Part shown: positions 1 through 5,901 of the stretch, piece by piece
Position numbering within the stretch: the stretch's first letter is position 1
Layout: the number at the start of each line of letters is the position of its first letter
DNA from: JBAVQS01 sp049694275
Lineage (GTDB): Bacteria > Chloroflexota > Anaerolineae > UBA4142 > SHND01
Assembly: GCA_049694275.1 (NCBI GenBank)
Contig: JBAVQS010000018.1
Span: forward strand, 1-9,884
DNA length: 9,884 nt
Reading direction: 5' to 3'
Position numbers and translations under genes: made by a program
The notes under the pieces: model-generated
Database searches by the model: none
Told to the model about the DNA's origin: nothing
Seen by the model: only the letters and a program-made list of their open reading frames with translations

Positions 1-14
1 ACTCACCTTACGCA
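1..14. repeat. IS terminal inverted repeat, left
   Basis: ACTCACCTTACGCA is the exact reverse complement of 1111-1124. Bases 8-10 (tta) are also the TAA stop codon of the transposase read on the minus strand. Further outward extension cannot be seen because the window begins here. Confidence 0.85.
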
Positions 15-1078
15 CTCAGGCGAACAGGCCCCAGTTGCCGCAAGGCATCGAAAGCGACCTGGATCGCACGCATATAGAGTTTGGTCTTGAGCGCGAAATG
101 GTTCAGTTTGGTGGCGACCTTTAACAACTCCAGTTTGATATACCCGCACAGTGATGCAAAGAAATGATTCGTTTGTGTGCATACTGTGTGCGTAGGTGAC
201 TTGGCTAATGCCGCGTTCTGCTTCAAAGACTTGTGATAGGGTTCCACGTGCCACCGTGTACGATAGAGCGTGGTCAGCCGTTCATAATTCAGGGTGGGAT
301 CACTGGTCACCAGATACAGCACCCCGCGACGGCCGTCTTCGTTTACGAAGACTTGCTTGGCCAATAACAATGGGAAATCCACCCCTTCCAGATAGATTTC
401 CTGCACGGTGTTCGGTTCTGCGACCAGTGTGTCCACTCGCACATATTTTCCGGCTTGCTTGTCGGCGAGGCTCCGGGCTGCCTTGCGGTTGGCCTTGAGC
501 GGCATAATAAAGTCTTTGTGCAACGTCTGCTTGTCAAAGCGCATATTTTCGGCAGAGGCATACCATGAATCATTCAGGGCGTAGCGGAACGGAATCTGAT
601 TGTCCACCGCCTGCTGGAGCATCGTGCGATAGTATTCATTCTTGCTGACGAGGGAGCGGCGCTTGGCAATGCCACTTTGGGAATCGAAATAGACTTCGGT
701 CTTGGCAATTAACGTAAAGCCGACGGGCAACGAAACAGCTTGGTTGTGATAGAGTGCTGTCATGAAGTTAATACCTTTGACCTGGCACTCTTTGGAATGA
801 TCGTAATGCCAGCAGATGATGTCGTTCTCATCGGTGGAGGGTTTTTCGGAGATGCTGTCGTCCACAATAATCACCCCGTCCTCACCCTGGATCTGGCGCA
901 CATATGGCTTGACGAGTTGCCACAAATCGGCGGAGGTGTGTTGCCTCCCCGCCAAGAAGCGGGTGACTTGATCATGGCTCACATCACCTTCCAGCAAGGC
1001 CGATAGTCCCGTTGCGGTAGTTGGTCCCAAGGAGCTAATCAAGTAATCGCTGTAGAGGTCGAGTAAGTCGTTTTTCAT
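8..1078 (-). CDS. DDE transposase, IS4 superfamily
   Basis: A 356-residue transposase that would cut and rejoin the ends of its own insertion sequence. Visible catalytic candidates fit an RNase H-like DDE core: Asp73/Asp74 in a VDDS motif, Asp170 in an NDSWY motif, and Glu279 inside YRTRWHVE. Tyr272, Arg275, Glu279 and Lys286 match the Y-(2)-R-(3)-E-(6)-K signature of IS4-type transposases exactly. The N-terminal part (residues about 15-65, with TATGLSALL and SHDQVTRFL) resembles the DNA-binding region of this group. The start is ATG at 1078 with a short AAGG directly before it, so initiation looks weak, as is common for transposases. The reading frame is uninterrupted and its TAA lies in the left inverted repeat. 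No passenger gene is present. The exact subfamily (IS4 or IS701-like) is not resolved. Confidence 0.9.
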   Translation of the reverse strand: MKNDLLDLYSDYLISSLGPTTATGLSALLEGDVSHDQVTRFLAGRQHTSADLWQLVKPYVRQIQGEDGVIIVDDSISEKPSTDENDIICWHYDHSKECQVKGINFMTALYHNQAVSLPVGFTLIAKTEVYFDSQSGIAKRRSLVSKNEYYRTMLQQAVDNQIPFRYALNDSWYASAENMRFDKQTLHKDFIMPLKANRKAARSLADKQAGKYVRVDTLVAEPNTVQEIYLEGVDFPLLLAKQVFVNEDGRRGVLYLVTSDPTLNYERLTTLYRTRWHVEPYHKSLKQNAALAKSPTHTVCTQTNHFFASLCGYIKLELLKVATKLNHFALKTKLYMRAIQVAFDALRQLGPVRLSA

Positions 1079-1110
1079 CCTTGCAGTTTACACCTGTTTT
1101 CAGGGAAAAC

Positions 1111-1124
1111 TGCGTAAGGTGAGT
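1111..1124. repeat. IS terminal inverted repeat, right
   Basis: TGCGTAAGGTGAGT is a perfect 14-bp inverted copy of 1-14 and lies 32 bp upstream of the transposase start codon. The match stops inward of the 14 bp apart from a weak CAGG similarity. Confidence 0.85.
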
Positions 1125-1298
1125 GATAACTTGTTTTACAAACGTATCCGTTCCAGGGTAGTCTACCTGGATAATCAGAGCCAATAAAAAAGCGGCTCAC
1201 CCCAGGCACCGATAACCACCGCTCAAAGCGGAGTGGGTCTCCCAAATATGGAGCCAGTGACACTAGGACTTACGAGTCCGCCATAGATACTATAGCAC
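1125..1298. other. Spacer with small hairpins, no clear gene
   Basis: Between the IS end and the next open frame I see no convincing gene. A minus-strand open frame starting with GTG at 1263 runs into the IS and encodes about 46 residues outside it (SLAPYLGDPLRFERWLSVPG near its start); it could be a remnant of a gene cut by the IS, but I do not recognise it. Two small inverted repeats occur: GGTAG/CTACC at 1157-1167 and GGACT/AGTCC at 1267-1280. Confidence 0.4.
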
Positions 1299-1529
1299 TT
1301 GAGATGCAGATGTCAACAACATTTCGCAAAATTTAAATTCAGAAGGGAATTACTCGAATGTCTTGGCAAAGACTCTTATCGTAAAGCAATCCAAGTCGGG
1401 TTACAAGACTCGACAAAGGCGCACATCTTTCCTCGGGAAGATTCTATACACCGCGTTGGCCGCGCGGCTCAATATCAAAAAGGGCTTGCGGAGTGCATCG
1501 CTTTCAAGAAAGCGATTGAATCATCTTGA
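1299..1529 (+). pseudogene. Unrecognised small ORF, possible gene remnant
   Basis: A 76-residue plus-strand open frame, the only candidate coding stretch in this gap besides the remnant at 1654. The part from about residue 16 on is protein-like, with ELLECLGKDSYRKAIQVGL and later HIFPREDSIHRVGRAAQYQK, a mix of charged helix-forming residues with no low-complexity bias. The only available start is a TTG with no ribosome binding site, and an in-frame TAG lies two codons upstream, so the N-terminus may be lost. I do not recognise the family and propose no function. It may instead be chance open frame in decaying DNA. Confidence 0.25.
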
Positions 1530-1598
1530 CACCCCGCGCCTCCGCATAGTTGTTGGCCCCATCTTCCGATTATCGGACAGGAGCGGATGAAAAGTTTC

Positions 1599-1633
1599 CC
1601 TTCTCCTGAACACTCAGGTTGTTCAGGAGAAGG
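1599..1633. repeat. 13-bp perfect inverted repeat
   Basis: CCTTCTCCTGAAC (1599-1611) is exactly complementary to GTTCAGGAGAAGG (1621-1633) around a 9-nt loop. On the minus strand it is followed by a short T-rich stretch (CTTTTC), so it could act as a secondary terminator of the leuS transcript about 250 bp past the leuS stop. On the plus strand it directly precedes the gene remnant at 1654. No perfect U-tract is present, so the role is open. Confidence 0.5.
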
Positions 1634-1653
1634 AGACAACGCGAAAATGCGTG

Positions 1654-1880
1654 ATGCGCTTGCTCATCGGCGTTGTGCTGGCGGTCGCGTTTTTGATCGC
1701 CATCGCCGCGTTCGTCAAGACGCAGCCTACCTCCTGAAATGACATTTCACACGTCGCCGCGATTGAGTCGCTCGTGGAACGCGGGACGTGGGTGATCGAC
1801 GGTTCGCCATGAGCAGAGCAGGCCATCGACGAGATTCTCATCGACGGCCTGCTCTATTCGAACAAGATTTTAACGCAAGG
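1654..1880 (+). pseudogene. Degraded N-terminal fragment of a membrane protein, possibly a GT39-like glycosyltransferase
   Basis: One plus-strand frame carries coherent protein sequence interrupted by two TGA codons (1735-1737 and 1810-1812). The first segment, from ATG 1654, is a hydrophobic helix typical of a signal anchor (MRLLIGVVLAVAFLIAIAAF). In the same frame follow HVAAIESLVERGTWVIDGSP and, after the second TGA, AEQAIDEILIDGLLYSNK. From memory, this order of a first membrane helix followed by an ESLVERGTW-ID and IDG-YSNK region resembles multispanning glycosyltransferases of the GT39/ArnT type; that family call is an inference. The homology-like stretch ends before the leuS stop codon, so most of the protein is missing. 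TGA is a working stop in this genome (it ends rplA), so this is a pseudogene. Confidence 0.45.
1815..1855 (-). terminator. Long imperfect stem-loop after leuS
   Basis: AGAGCAGGCC (1815-1824) pairs perfectly with GGCCTGCTCT (1846-1855). The stem continues inward through a mismatch, TCGA/TCGA, another mismatch and GAG/CTC to an ATT loop. It begins 31 nt past the leuS stop codon. There is no U-tract on the minus strand, so it would be a Rho-dependent or 3'-end-stabilising structure rather than a canonical intrinsic terminator. It lies wholly inside the gene remnant at 1654-1880. Confidence 0.45.
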
Positions 1881-1886
1881 TAAGGG

Positions 1887-4328
1887 TTACCCTTTCACGA
1901 CGATGTTCACCAACCTCTTGGGCACATAGATGACCTGAGTTGGCTCTTTGTCCTGCAGGTAACGCTTGACATTACTATCCGCCAGCGCCACCTGCCGGGC
2001 TTGCTCTTCCGTCGCATCAACCGGCAGGTCGATCTTGCCGCGTACCTTGCCGTTGACCTGCAAGACCAGTGTAAAGCTCTCTTCCGCCGCGGCCGCCGCG
2101 TTGTACTCCGGCCACCCCTGCTGGTGGATGCTGTACGGCTTGCCCAGCCGCGCCCACAGCTCTTCGGTGAAATGCGGAGCGGATGGCGCCAGCAAGCGCA
2201 GCAAAGTCTCGATCGCCTCGTTCCAGGCCGGCGCGCCGTACAAAGAGCTCTCTTTGGCTTTTTGCAGGTAGTTGGTGTACTCCATCAACGCCGCGACCAT
2301 GGTGTTAAAGCGAAAGCCTTCGATGTCATCGCCCACCTTTTTGATGGTCTGGTACATCTTGCGCCGCAGCCCCTTTTCGTCTCCTGCCGCAGTCTGCTTG
2401 CCTTCCGGCGGTTCCAGCACCAACGTCCAGATGCGCTGCAGCCAGCGATTCACCCCGCCGATGCCCGAATCATCCCAGTCGCCACCCTGGTCCCACGGGC
2501 CGATAAACATCAGATAGACGCGCACCGTATCCGCGCCGGTCGAGTCGACGTATTTGTCAGGCGAGACGACATTGCCGCGGGATTTTGACATTTTCGCGCC
2601 CCCGGCAGTGATGAAACCCTGATTGTTCAGTTTCCGGAACGGCTCGCCATAATCGATTAGCCCCAGGTCGCGCATCACCTTGACCCAGAACCGCGCATAC
2701 AACAGGTGCATGACGGCGTGTTCGACGCCCCCCGTGTACTGGTCTACCACCGTCCAGGCTTTCGTCAATTCGGGATTGATAGGCCGATCCGTGTTGTACG
2801 GGTCCAGGTAATTAAACCAGTACCACGATGAATCGATGAAAGTATCCATCGTGTCCGTTTCCCGCCGCGCCGGCTTGCCACAGATGGGACAGGTTGCGTG
2901 CGGGAATTCGGCGTGATACGTCAGTGGCGAGGCCCCGGTCGGGTTGAACTCCACCCCTTCGATGGGCAGGACGACCGGCAGTTGGTCTTCGGGGACCGGC
3001 ACGATACCGTGTTCGTCGCAGTAGATGATCGGTATCGGCGTGCCCCAGTAGCGCTGACGTGAGATCAGCCAATCGCGGATACGGTAGTTAACCGTGCGCT
3101 TGCCGATGCCATGCGATTCCATGTAATCGGCGATCCGCGCCTTGGCCGTCTCGGAATCCAGCCCGTTGAACTGGCCCGAGTTGACCATTGCGCCTGCTTC
3201 GGTATAGGCAACGCTCAAGGGCTGGCCGTCCCAATTGGGGGGAGCGACGACGACCGGAATCTCCAACCCGTACCGTTTGGCAAAGTCGAAATCACGTTCG
3301 TCGTGCGCCGGCACGGCCATGATCGCGCCCGTGCCGTACGTCATCAGCACATAGTCGGCGATCCAGATCGGGACCTGCGCGCCGTTCATCGGATTGATGG
3401 CATAGGCGCCAGTAAAGACGCCATCGCGCACCTTTTCTGTGGACAGGCGGTCAATCTCCGTCTCACGCCGGGTCTTGTAGACGTACTCGTCCACCGCAGC
3501 CTTGCGTTCAGCCGTGGTGATCTTTTCGACCAGCGGGTGCTCGGGGGCCAGGACAGCAAAGCTCATCCCCAGAACCGTGTCCTGCCGCGTGGTGAACACG
3601 TCGAACCCGTCCTCCGTCCCGGCAATCTTCATCGAGAACTGGACGCCTTCGCTTCGCCCGATCCAGTTGGTCTGCAAGGTCTTGACCTTTTCGGGCCAGT
3701 CGATGCCTGAGAAATCCAGCAATTCGTCTGCATACGCCGTGATTTTCAGGAACCACTGCTCCAGGTCTTTTTTGACGACGGGAGTGTCGCAGCGCTCACA
3801 CAGGCGCTCCACGCCGACCACCTGTTCGCGCGCCAGCACGGTCTGGTCCTTCGGGCACCAGTCCACCGCCTGCATTTTGCGATAGGCCAAACCGCGCTTG
3901 TACATTTGTACAAAGAACCACTGGTTCCACCGGTAATAGCGCGGGTCGCACGTCACGACCTCGCGCTCCCAATCGAACGACGCGCCCATCGAGTGCAGCT
4001 GTCTGCGCATGTTCTCGATGTTCTTCATCGTCCATGTGTACGGGTGAATCCCGCGCTTGATGGCGGCGTTCTCGGCGGGCAGGCCGAACGAGTCAAAACC
4101 GATTGGAAAGAAAACGTTCTTGCCGTTCATCCGCAAATAGCGCGCCCGGACGTCGCTCGGCGCCATCGCGTACCAGTGCCCGATGTGCAGGTCACCCGAG
4201 GGGTACGGGTACATGGTCAGAACATAAAACTTGTTCTGGCTCTGGTTCAGGTCTGTGTGCCACAGCCGGTCTGTCTCCCACCGCGCCTGCCATTTCTTTT
4301 CAATATCCTGCGGAATGTACTTGTCCAT
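1887..4328 (-). CDS. leuS: Leucyl-tRNA synthetase
   Basis: Class I aminoacyl-tRNA synthetase of 813 residues, normal length for bacterial LeuRS, which charges tRNA-Leu with leucine in the cytoplasm. The ATP-binding HIGH motif is at residues 48-51 (in PYPSGDLHIGHW) and KMSKS at 579-583. The CP1 editing domain is present, with the threonine-rich TTRQDT at 246-251 (most relatives have TTRPDT) and GTGAIMAVPAHDERD at 332-346, which includes the conserved editing aspartate region. Cysteines at 177/180 and 480/483 look like zinc-finger pairs. TDTMDTFIDSSWYW (491-504) is the usual catalytic-domain segment, and the C-terminal domain carries LQVNGKVRGK at 756-765. ATG is preceded by AGGAG with 8-nt spacing. 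A Leu T-box lies upstream, so transcription should rise when tRNA-Leu is uncharged. Confidence 0.97.
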   Translation of the reverse strand: MDKYIPQDIEKKWQARWETDRLWHTDLNQSQNKFYVLTMYPYPSGDLHIGHWYAMAPSDVRARYLRMNGKNVFFPIGFDSFGLPAENAAIKRGIHPYTWTMKNIENMRRQLHSMGASFDWEREVVTCDPRYYRWNQWFFVQMYKRGLAYRKMQAVDWCPKDQTVLAREQVVGVERLCERCDTPVVKKDLEQWFLKITAYADELLDFSGIDWPEKVKTLQTNWIGRSEGVQFSMKIAGTEDGFDVFTTRQDTVLGMSFAVLAPEHPLVEKITTAERKAAVDEYVYKTRRETEIDRLSTEKVRDGVFTGAYAINPMNGAQVPIWIADYVLMTYGTGAIMAVPAHDERDFDFAKRYGLEIPVVVAPPNWDGQPLSVAYTEAGAMVNSGQFNGLDSETAKARIADYMESHGIGKRTVNYRIRDWLISRQRYWGTPIPIIYCDEHGIVPVPEDQLPVVLPIEGVEFNPTGASPLTYHAEFPHATCPICGKPARRETDTMDTFIDSSWYWFNYLDPYNTDRPINPELTKAWTVVDQYTGGVEHAVMHLLYARFWVKVMRDLGLIDYGEPFRKLNNQGFITAGGAKMSKSRGNVVSPDKYVDSTGADTVRVYLMFIGPWDQGGDWDDSGIGGVNRWLQRIWTLVLEPPEGKQTAAGDEKGLRRKMYQTIKKVGDDIEGFRFNTMVAALMEYTNYLQKAKESSLYGAPAWNEAIETLLRLLAPSAPHFTEELWARLGKPYSIHQQGWPEYNAAAAAEESFTLVLQVNGKVRGKIDLPVDATEEQARQVALADSNVKRYLQDKEPTQVIYVPKRLVNIVVKG

Positions 4329-4358
4329 GATTCCAACTCCTGTTCGATTCAGATTGAT

Positions 4359-4481
4359 CTATTTCCGAATAAAGGCAGGCCAGGCGAGAAGCGCGCGCGT
4401 CCGCGCGCCGGCGAATATCGCGTTCTGCACACGGCACGTGGAATTGCGCTCAACACCTCGCATTTGAATCTGGCTGTTCAT
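4359..4481 (-). CDS. Possible 40-residue leader ORF between T-box and leuS
   Basis: An ATG-initiated open frame in the 170-nt stretch between the T-box terminator and leuS. It encodes 40 residues beginning MNSQIQMRGV and ending LLAWPAFIRK, and stops 30 nt before the leuS start. A G-rich stretch (GGGGGGAAAG) lies about 9 nt upstream of its ATG and could serve as a ribosome binding site. It contains two adjacent Leu codons, too few for classical ribosome attenuation. GC-rich self-complementary sequence near 4391-4410 lies inside it. The ORF may be chance; I do not recognise the peptide. Confidence 0.2.
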   Translation of the reverse strand: MNSQIQMRGVERNSTCRVQNAIFAGARTRALLAWPAFIRK

Positions 4482-4507
4482 GTTCGACACTTTCCCCCCG
4501 AGATAAC

Positions 4508-4536
4508 AAAAAACCTCCGCCCCAAAGGGACGAAGG
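4508..4536 (-). terminator. T-box intrinsic terminator
   Basis: On the minus strand CCTTCGTCCC, a TTT loop and GGGGCGGAGG form a 10-bp stem with two G-U pairs, directly followed by six T residues. This is the conditional terminator of the leuS T-box; its 5' arm lies just after the T-box antiterminator element. Confidence 0.9.
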
Positions 4537-4840
4537 CTTGCTCCGCGGTACCACCCTAGTTAAGAGACTGGAGACCGAATCTCCCCGCTCTTCACTTTCG
4601 GACGCTTAACGGGCGCCATGCGGCGAGGACTAGCGACGCGAAAATCGCGCCTTCATGCTCGCGGCTCACGGGCGAGTTCGGTCTTGGCGCTCTCCGTCTG
4701 CGCCTTTCAAACGAGCTGACGACTCGATGAGGGCCGTTATGCCCTATTCCAGTTCTCCATCGTCAACCCATTTCATGCCGGGCTTGCACCTTGTCTTTCC
4801 CGGCTCGCTGCGGAGATGACCTACTACTCCCGCTCACAGC
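4508..4840 (-). promoter_or_regulatory. T-box riboswitch, leucine-specific (leuS leader)
   Basis: On the minus strand the invariant T-box motif AGGGTGGTACCGCGG occurs at 4557-4543, followed by a terminator at 4536-4508. Upstream lies a Stem I-like region with an AGTA-type loop sequence (GGGAGTAGTAGG, about 4835-4824) and an apical hairpin GCCGGG...CCCGGC near 4803-4780. The Stem I 3' strand contains GAACTGGAA (4755-4747), placing CUG, a leucine codon, at 4752-4750 in the specifier position. The UGGU in the T-box motif would pair with an ACCA tRNA end, consistent with tRNA-Leu having A73. Uncharged tRNA-Leu should stabilise the antiterminator and let transcription reach leuS. The 5' boundary is approximate; it starts about 30 bp after the tRNA-Ala(GGC) gene, so read-through from the tRNA unit is possible. 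Confidence 0.93.
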
Positions 4841-4870
4841 CATTTCAGGTTTTAGATTGTCAATCCAAAG

Positions 4871-4943
4871 TGGAGCTGATGGGATTTGAACCCACTACCT
4901 CTTGTATGCCATACAAGCGCTCTCCCAATTGAGCTACAGCCCC
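4871..4943 (-). tRNA. tRNA-Ala (anticodon GGC)
   Basis: A 73-nt cloverleaf read on the minus strand. The acceptor stem GGGGCTG/CAGCTCC includes the G3-U70 wobble pair that is the alanine identity element, with A73 as discriminator. The anticodon arm is CTTGT-ATGGCAT-ACAAG, giving anticodon GGC for GCC/GCU codons. The D arm GCTC...GAGC and the T arm GTGGG-TTCAAAT-CCCAT are intact. No CCA is encoded. It starts 9 bp past the stop codon of the HTH gene, and its end is about 30 bp from the leuS T-box. Confidence 0.97.
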
Positions 4944-4952
4944 GAAACCTAT

Positions 4953-5654
4953 CTATTCGTTTTCCAATAACTCGCCAATCACACCCTTTGCCAATGCATC
5001 AAGAAAGCGACGAATTGCCAATGAGTAATAATGAACTATACAGACACCTTTGTACCCTTCCCGCTGCTTTTTAACGGGGCGTGTATTAATGGAGCTACGA
5101 ATGAATTTATCCCGCGGAATCTTCGTCGCATCGGACCAGAATTGCTTCAGGCCCTCTTCATCCATTCCCTCGCTAATCGCTAATTGGCAAGCGAATTTGC
5201 TCTCATCAATATCAAAGTTCCGTCTCAACAAAGCCATCCAAGCACGAATGACTTGCGGATCGCTATTGCTGAAAGAAAACGAGCCCTCACCTTTTGAACC
5301 CTCGCCAACATATAGCGCAGCAGCCATGAGCTTGAGCGCGTCGCCATCTTCTGCCAGTTTTTTCGCAATCGGCAAAGCTTCATCTTGTGCTGCTTGAAGG
5401 CGCTTTTGCTTTTGCAACCTATTCCAGAGCGCACCGAGCGGCTGTCCGCGGTTGGCGCTTTCAACCTCTTTTTGCTTGGTCCGTGCGTGTTGTTCAGTTG
5501 TTAACTGGATGTCCTTGACCCAACCTTGCAATGTTGGCTGGGGAATATCACCACCAAGCTCCGCTATGATCTCGCTATATGTAAGACCGGCGCGGCGCAG
5601 TTCTCGTGCCCGCTCACGTGTTTCTGACGAATAGGATCGCTCACGACGAAACAT
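4953..5654 (-). CDS. HTH protein with a GEGSK/FSNSDP (LAGLIDADG-like?) domain, between two tRNA-Ala genes
   Basis: A 233-residue protein of unknown function. Residues about 10-50 form a Hin/MerR-like helix-turn-helix (ETRERARELRRAGLTYSEII, then PTLQGWV), followed by a charged helical linker. The C-terminal domain has LYVGEGSKG at 114-122, FSNSDP at 128-133, DESKF at 140-144, QFWSDATKIP at 171-180 and a VHYYS stretch near 207-211. From memory, this LYWGEGxK / FSNSDP / FW-IP pattern is a conserved uncharacterised family in many bacteria, especially candidate phyla; a LAGLIDADG-type fold is my guess. The start is ATG at 5654, preceded by AAGGAT with 6-nt spacing. An upstream in-frame start at 5750 is rejected because it lies beyond the 5' end of the neighbouring tRNA gene. 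The gene lies 16 bp after one tRNA-Ala and 9 bp before the other, and likely shares their transcript. Confidence 0.8.
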   Translation of the reverse strand: MFRRERSYSSETRERARELRRAGLTYSEIIAELGGDIPQPTLQGWVKDIQLTTEQHARTKQKEVESANRGQPLGALWNRLQKQKRLQAAQDEALPIAKKLAEDGDALKLMAAALYVGEGSKGEGSFSFSNSDPQVIRAWMALLRRNFDIDESKFACQLAISEGMDEEGLKQFWSDATKIPRDKFIRSSINTRPVKKQREGYKGVCIVHYYSLAIRRFLDALAKGVIGELLENE

Positions 5655-5670
5655 TGGCGTATCCTTAAAG

Positions 5671-5743
5671 TGGAGCTGATGGGATTCGAACCCACTACCT
5701 CTGCAGTGCGATTGCAGCGCTCTCCCAAATGAGCTACAGCCCC
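5671..5743 (-). tRNA. tRNA-Ala (anticodon CGC)
   Basis: A 73-nt minus-strand cloverleaf. Acceptor stem, D stem and T stem match the tRNA-Ala at 4871, including G3-U70 and A73. The anticodon arm is CTGCA-ATCGCAC-TGCAG, whose loop reads AT-CGC-AC, giving anticodon CGC for GCG codons. Differences from the other copy are concentrated in the anticodon arm, plus one base each in the D loop and T loop. No CCA is encoded. It lies exactly 800 bp from the other tRNA-Ala. Confidence 0.96.
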
Positions 5744-5752
5744 AAGTCATTT

Positions 5753-5780
5753 CAGATTGTAGATTTCAGATTGCGGATTG
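5753..5780. repeat. Heptamer tandem array, four units
   Basis: Four adjacent 7-mers: CAGATTG, TAGATTT, CAGATTG, CGGATTG. They lie 9 bp upstream of the tRNA-Ala(CGC) gene in its direction of transcription. Read on the minus strand the array includes TACAAT at 5761-5756, 12 nt before the tRNA, a possible -10 element, but no good -35 sits at the right distance. A single related unit, TAGATTG, occurs at 4853-4859. Confidence 0.7.
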
Positions 5781-5835
5781 GGGTTCGCAATCGCAGGGGT
5801 AAGTATATTCGGTTTGGCGGTCAGAGTCAAATCGC

Positions 5836-5874
5836 CTTGCCCCGCGTAACGAGAAACCTGTTACGCGGGGCAAG
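5836..5874 (-). terminator. 15-bp hairpin at the end of the ribosomal operon
   Basis: CTTGCCCCGCGTAAC (5836-5850) is perfectly complementary to GTTACGCGGGGCAAG (5860-5874) around a 9-nt loop, starting 27 nt after the rplL stop codon. No U-tract follows on the minus strand, so it may end transcription with Rho or protect the 3' end of the rplL mRNA rather than act as a canonical intrinsic terminator. Confidence 0.65.
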
Positions 5875-5901
5875 CTGTGAAACGATTGGCAGTCTGCGGT
5901 C

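Larger units (their letters stand above)
1..1124 (-). mobile_element. IS4-superfamily insertion sequence, about 1.12 kb
   Basis: A single minus-strand transposase gene fills the element, and a perfect 14-bp inverted repeat bounds it at 1-14 and 1111-1124. The left end coincides with the window edge, so the element may extend a few bases further and the target-site duplication cannot be tested here. The transposase reads through to its stop inside the left inverted repeat, so the copy looks intact and potentially active. It lies downstream of leuS beside decayed sequence, a tolerated insertion site. The IS4-superfamily assignment rests on the Y-(2)-R-(3)-E-(6)-K signature in the transposase; I cannot name the IS subgroup. 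Confidence 0.85.

Noticed and set aside
1363..1590. Plus-strand frame starting AKTLIVKQSKSGYKTRQRRT, superficially like ribosomal protein L30
   Set aside because: Only the first 20 residues resemble L30, and this needs gaps. The rest has no L30 pattern, the start is TTG, and no ribosome binding site is seen.
1735..1812. TGA recoding as tryptophan in the remnant at 1654-1880
   Set aside because: rplA ends with TGA at the expected C-terminus and all genes use TGG for tryptophan, so TGA is an ordinary stop here.
2001..4559. Long plus-strand open frames opposite leuS (for example 2001-2588, 3111-3710, 3906-4559)
   Set aside because: Arg/His/Pro/Val-rich shadows of leuS in a GC-rich genome, without ribosome binding sites or domain features.
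5655..5750. Upstream start of the HTH gene at 5750, giving 32 more residues (SSFGRALQSHCRGSGFESHQL)
   Set aside because: These codons are translation of the tRNA-Ala(CGC) gene, a well-known artefact. ATG 5654 has its own AAGGAT site.
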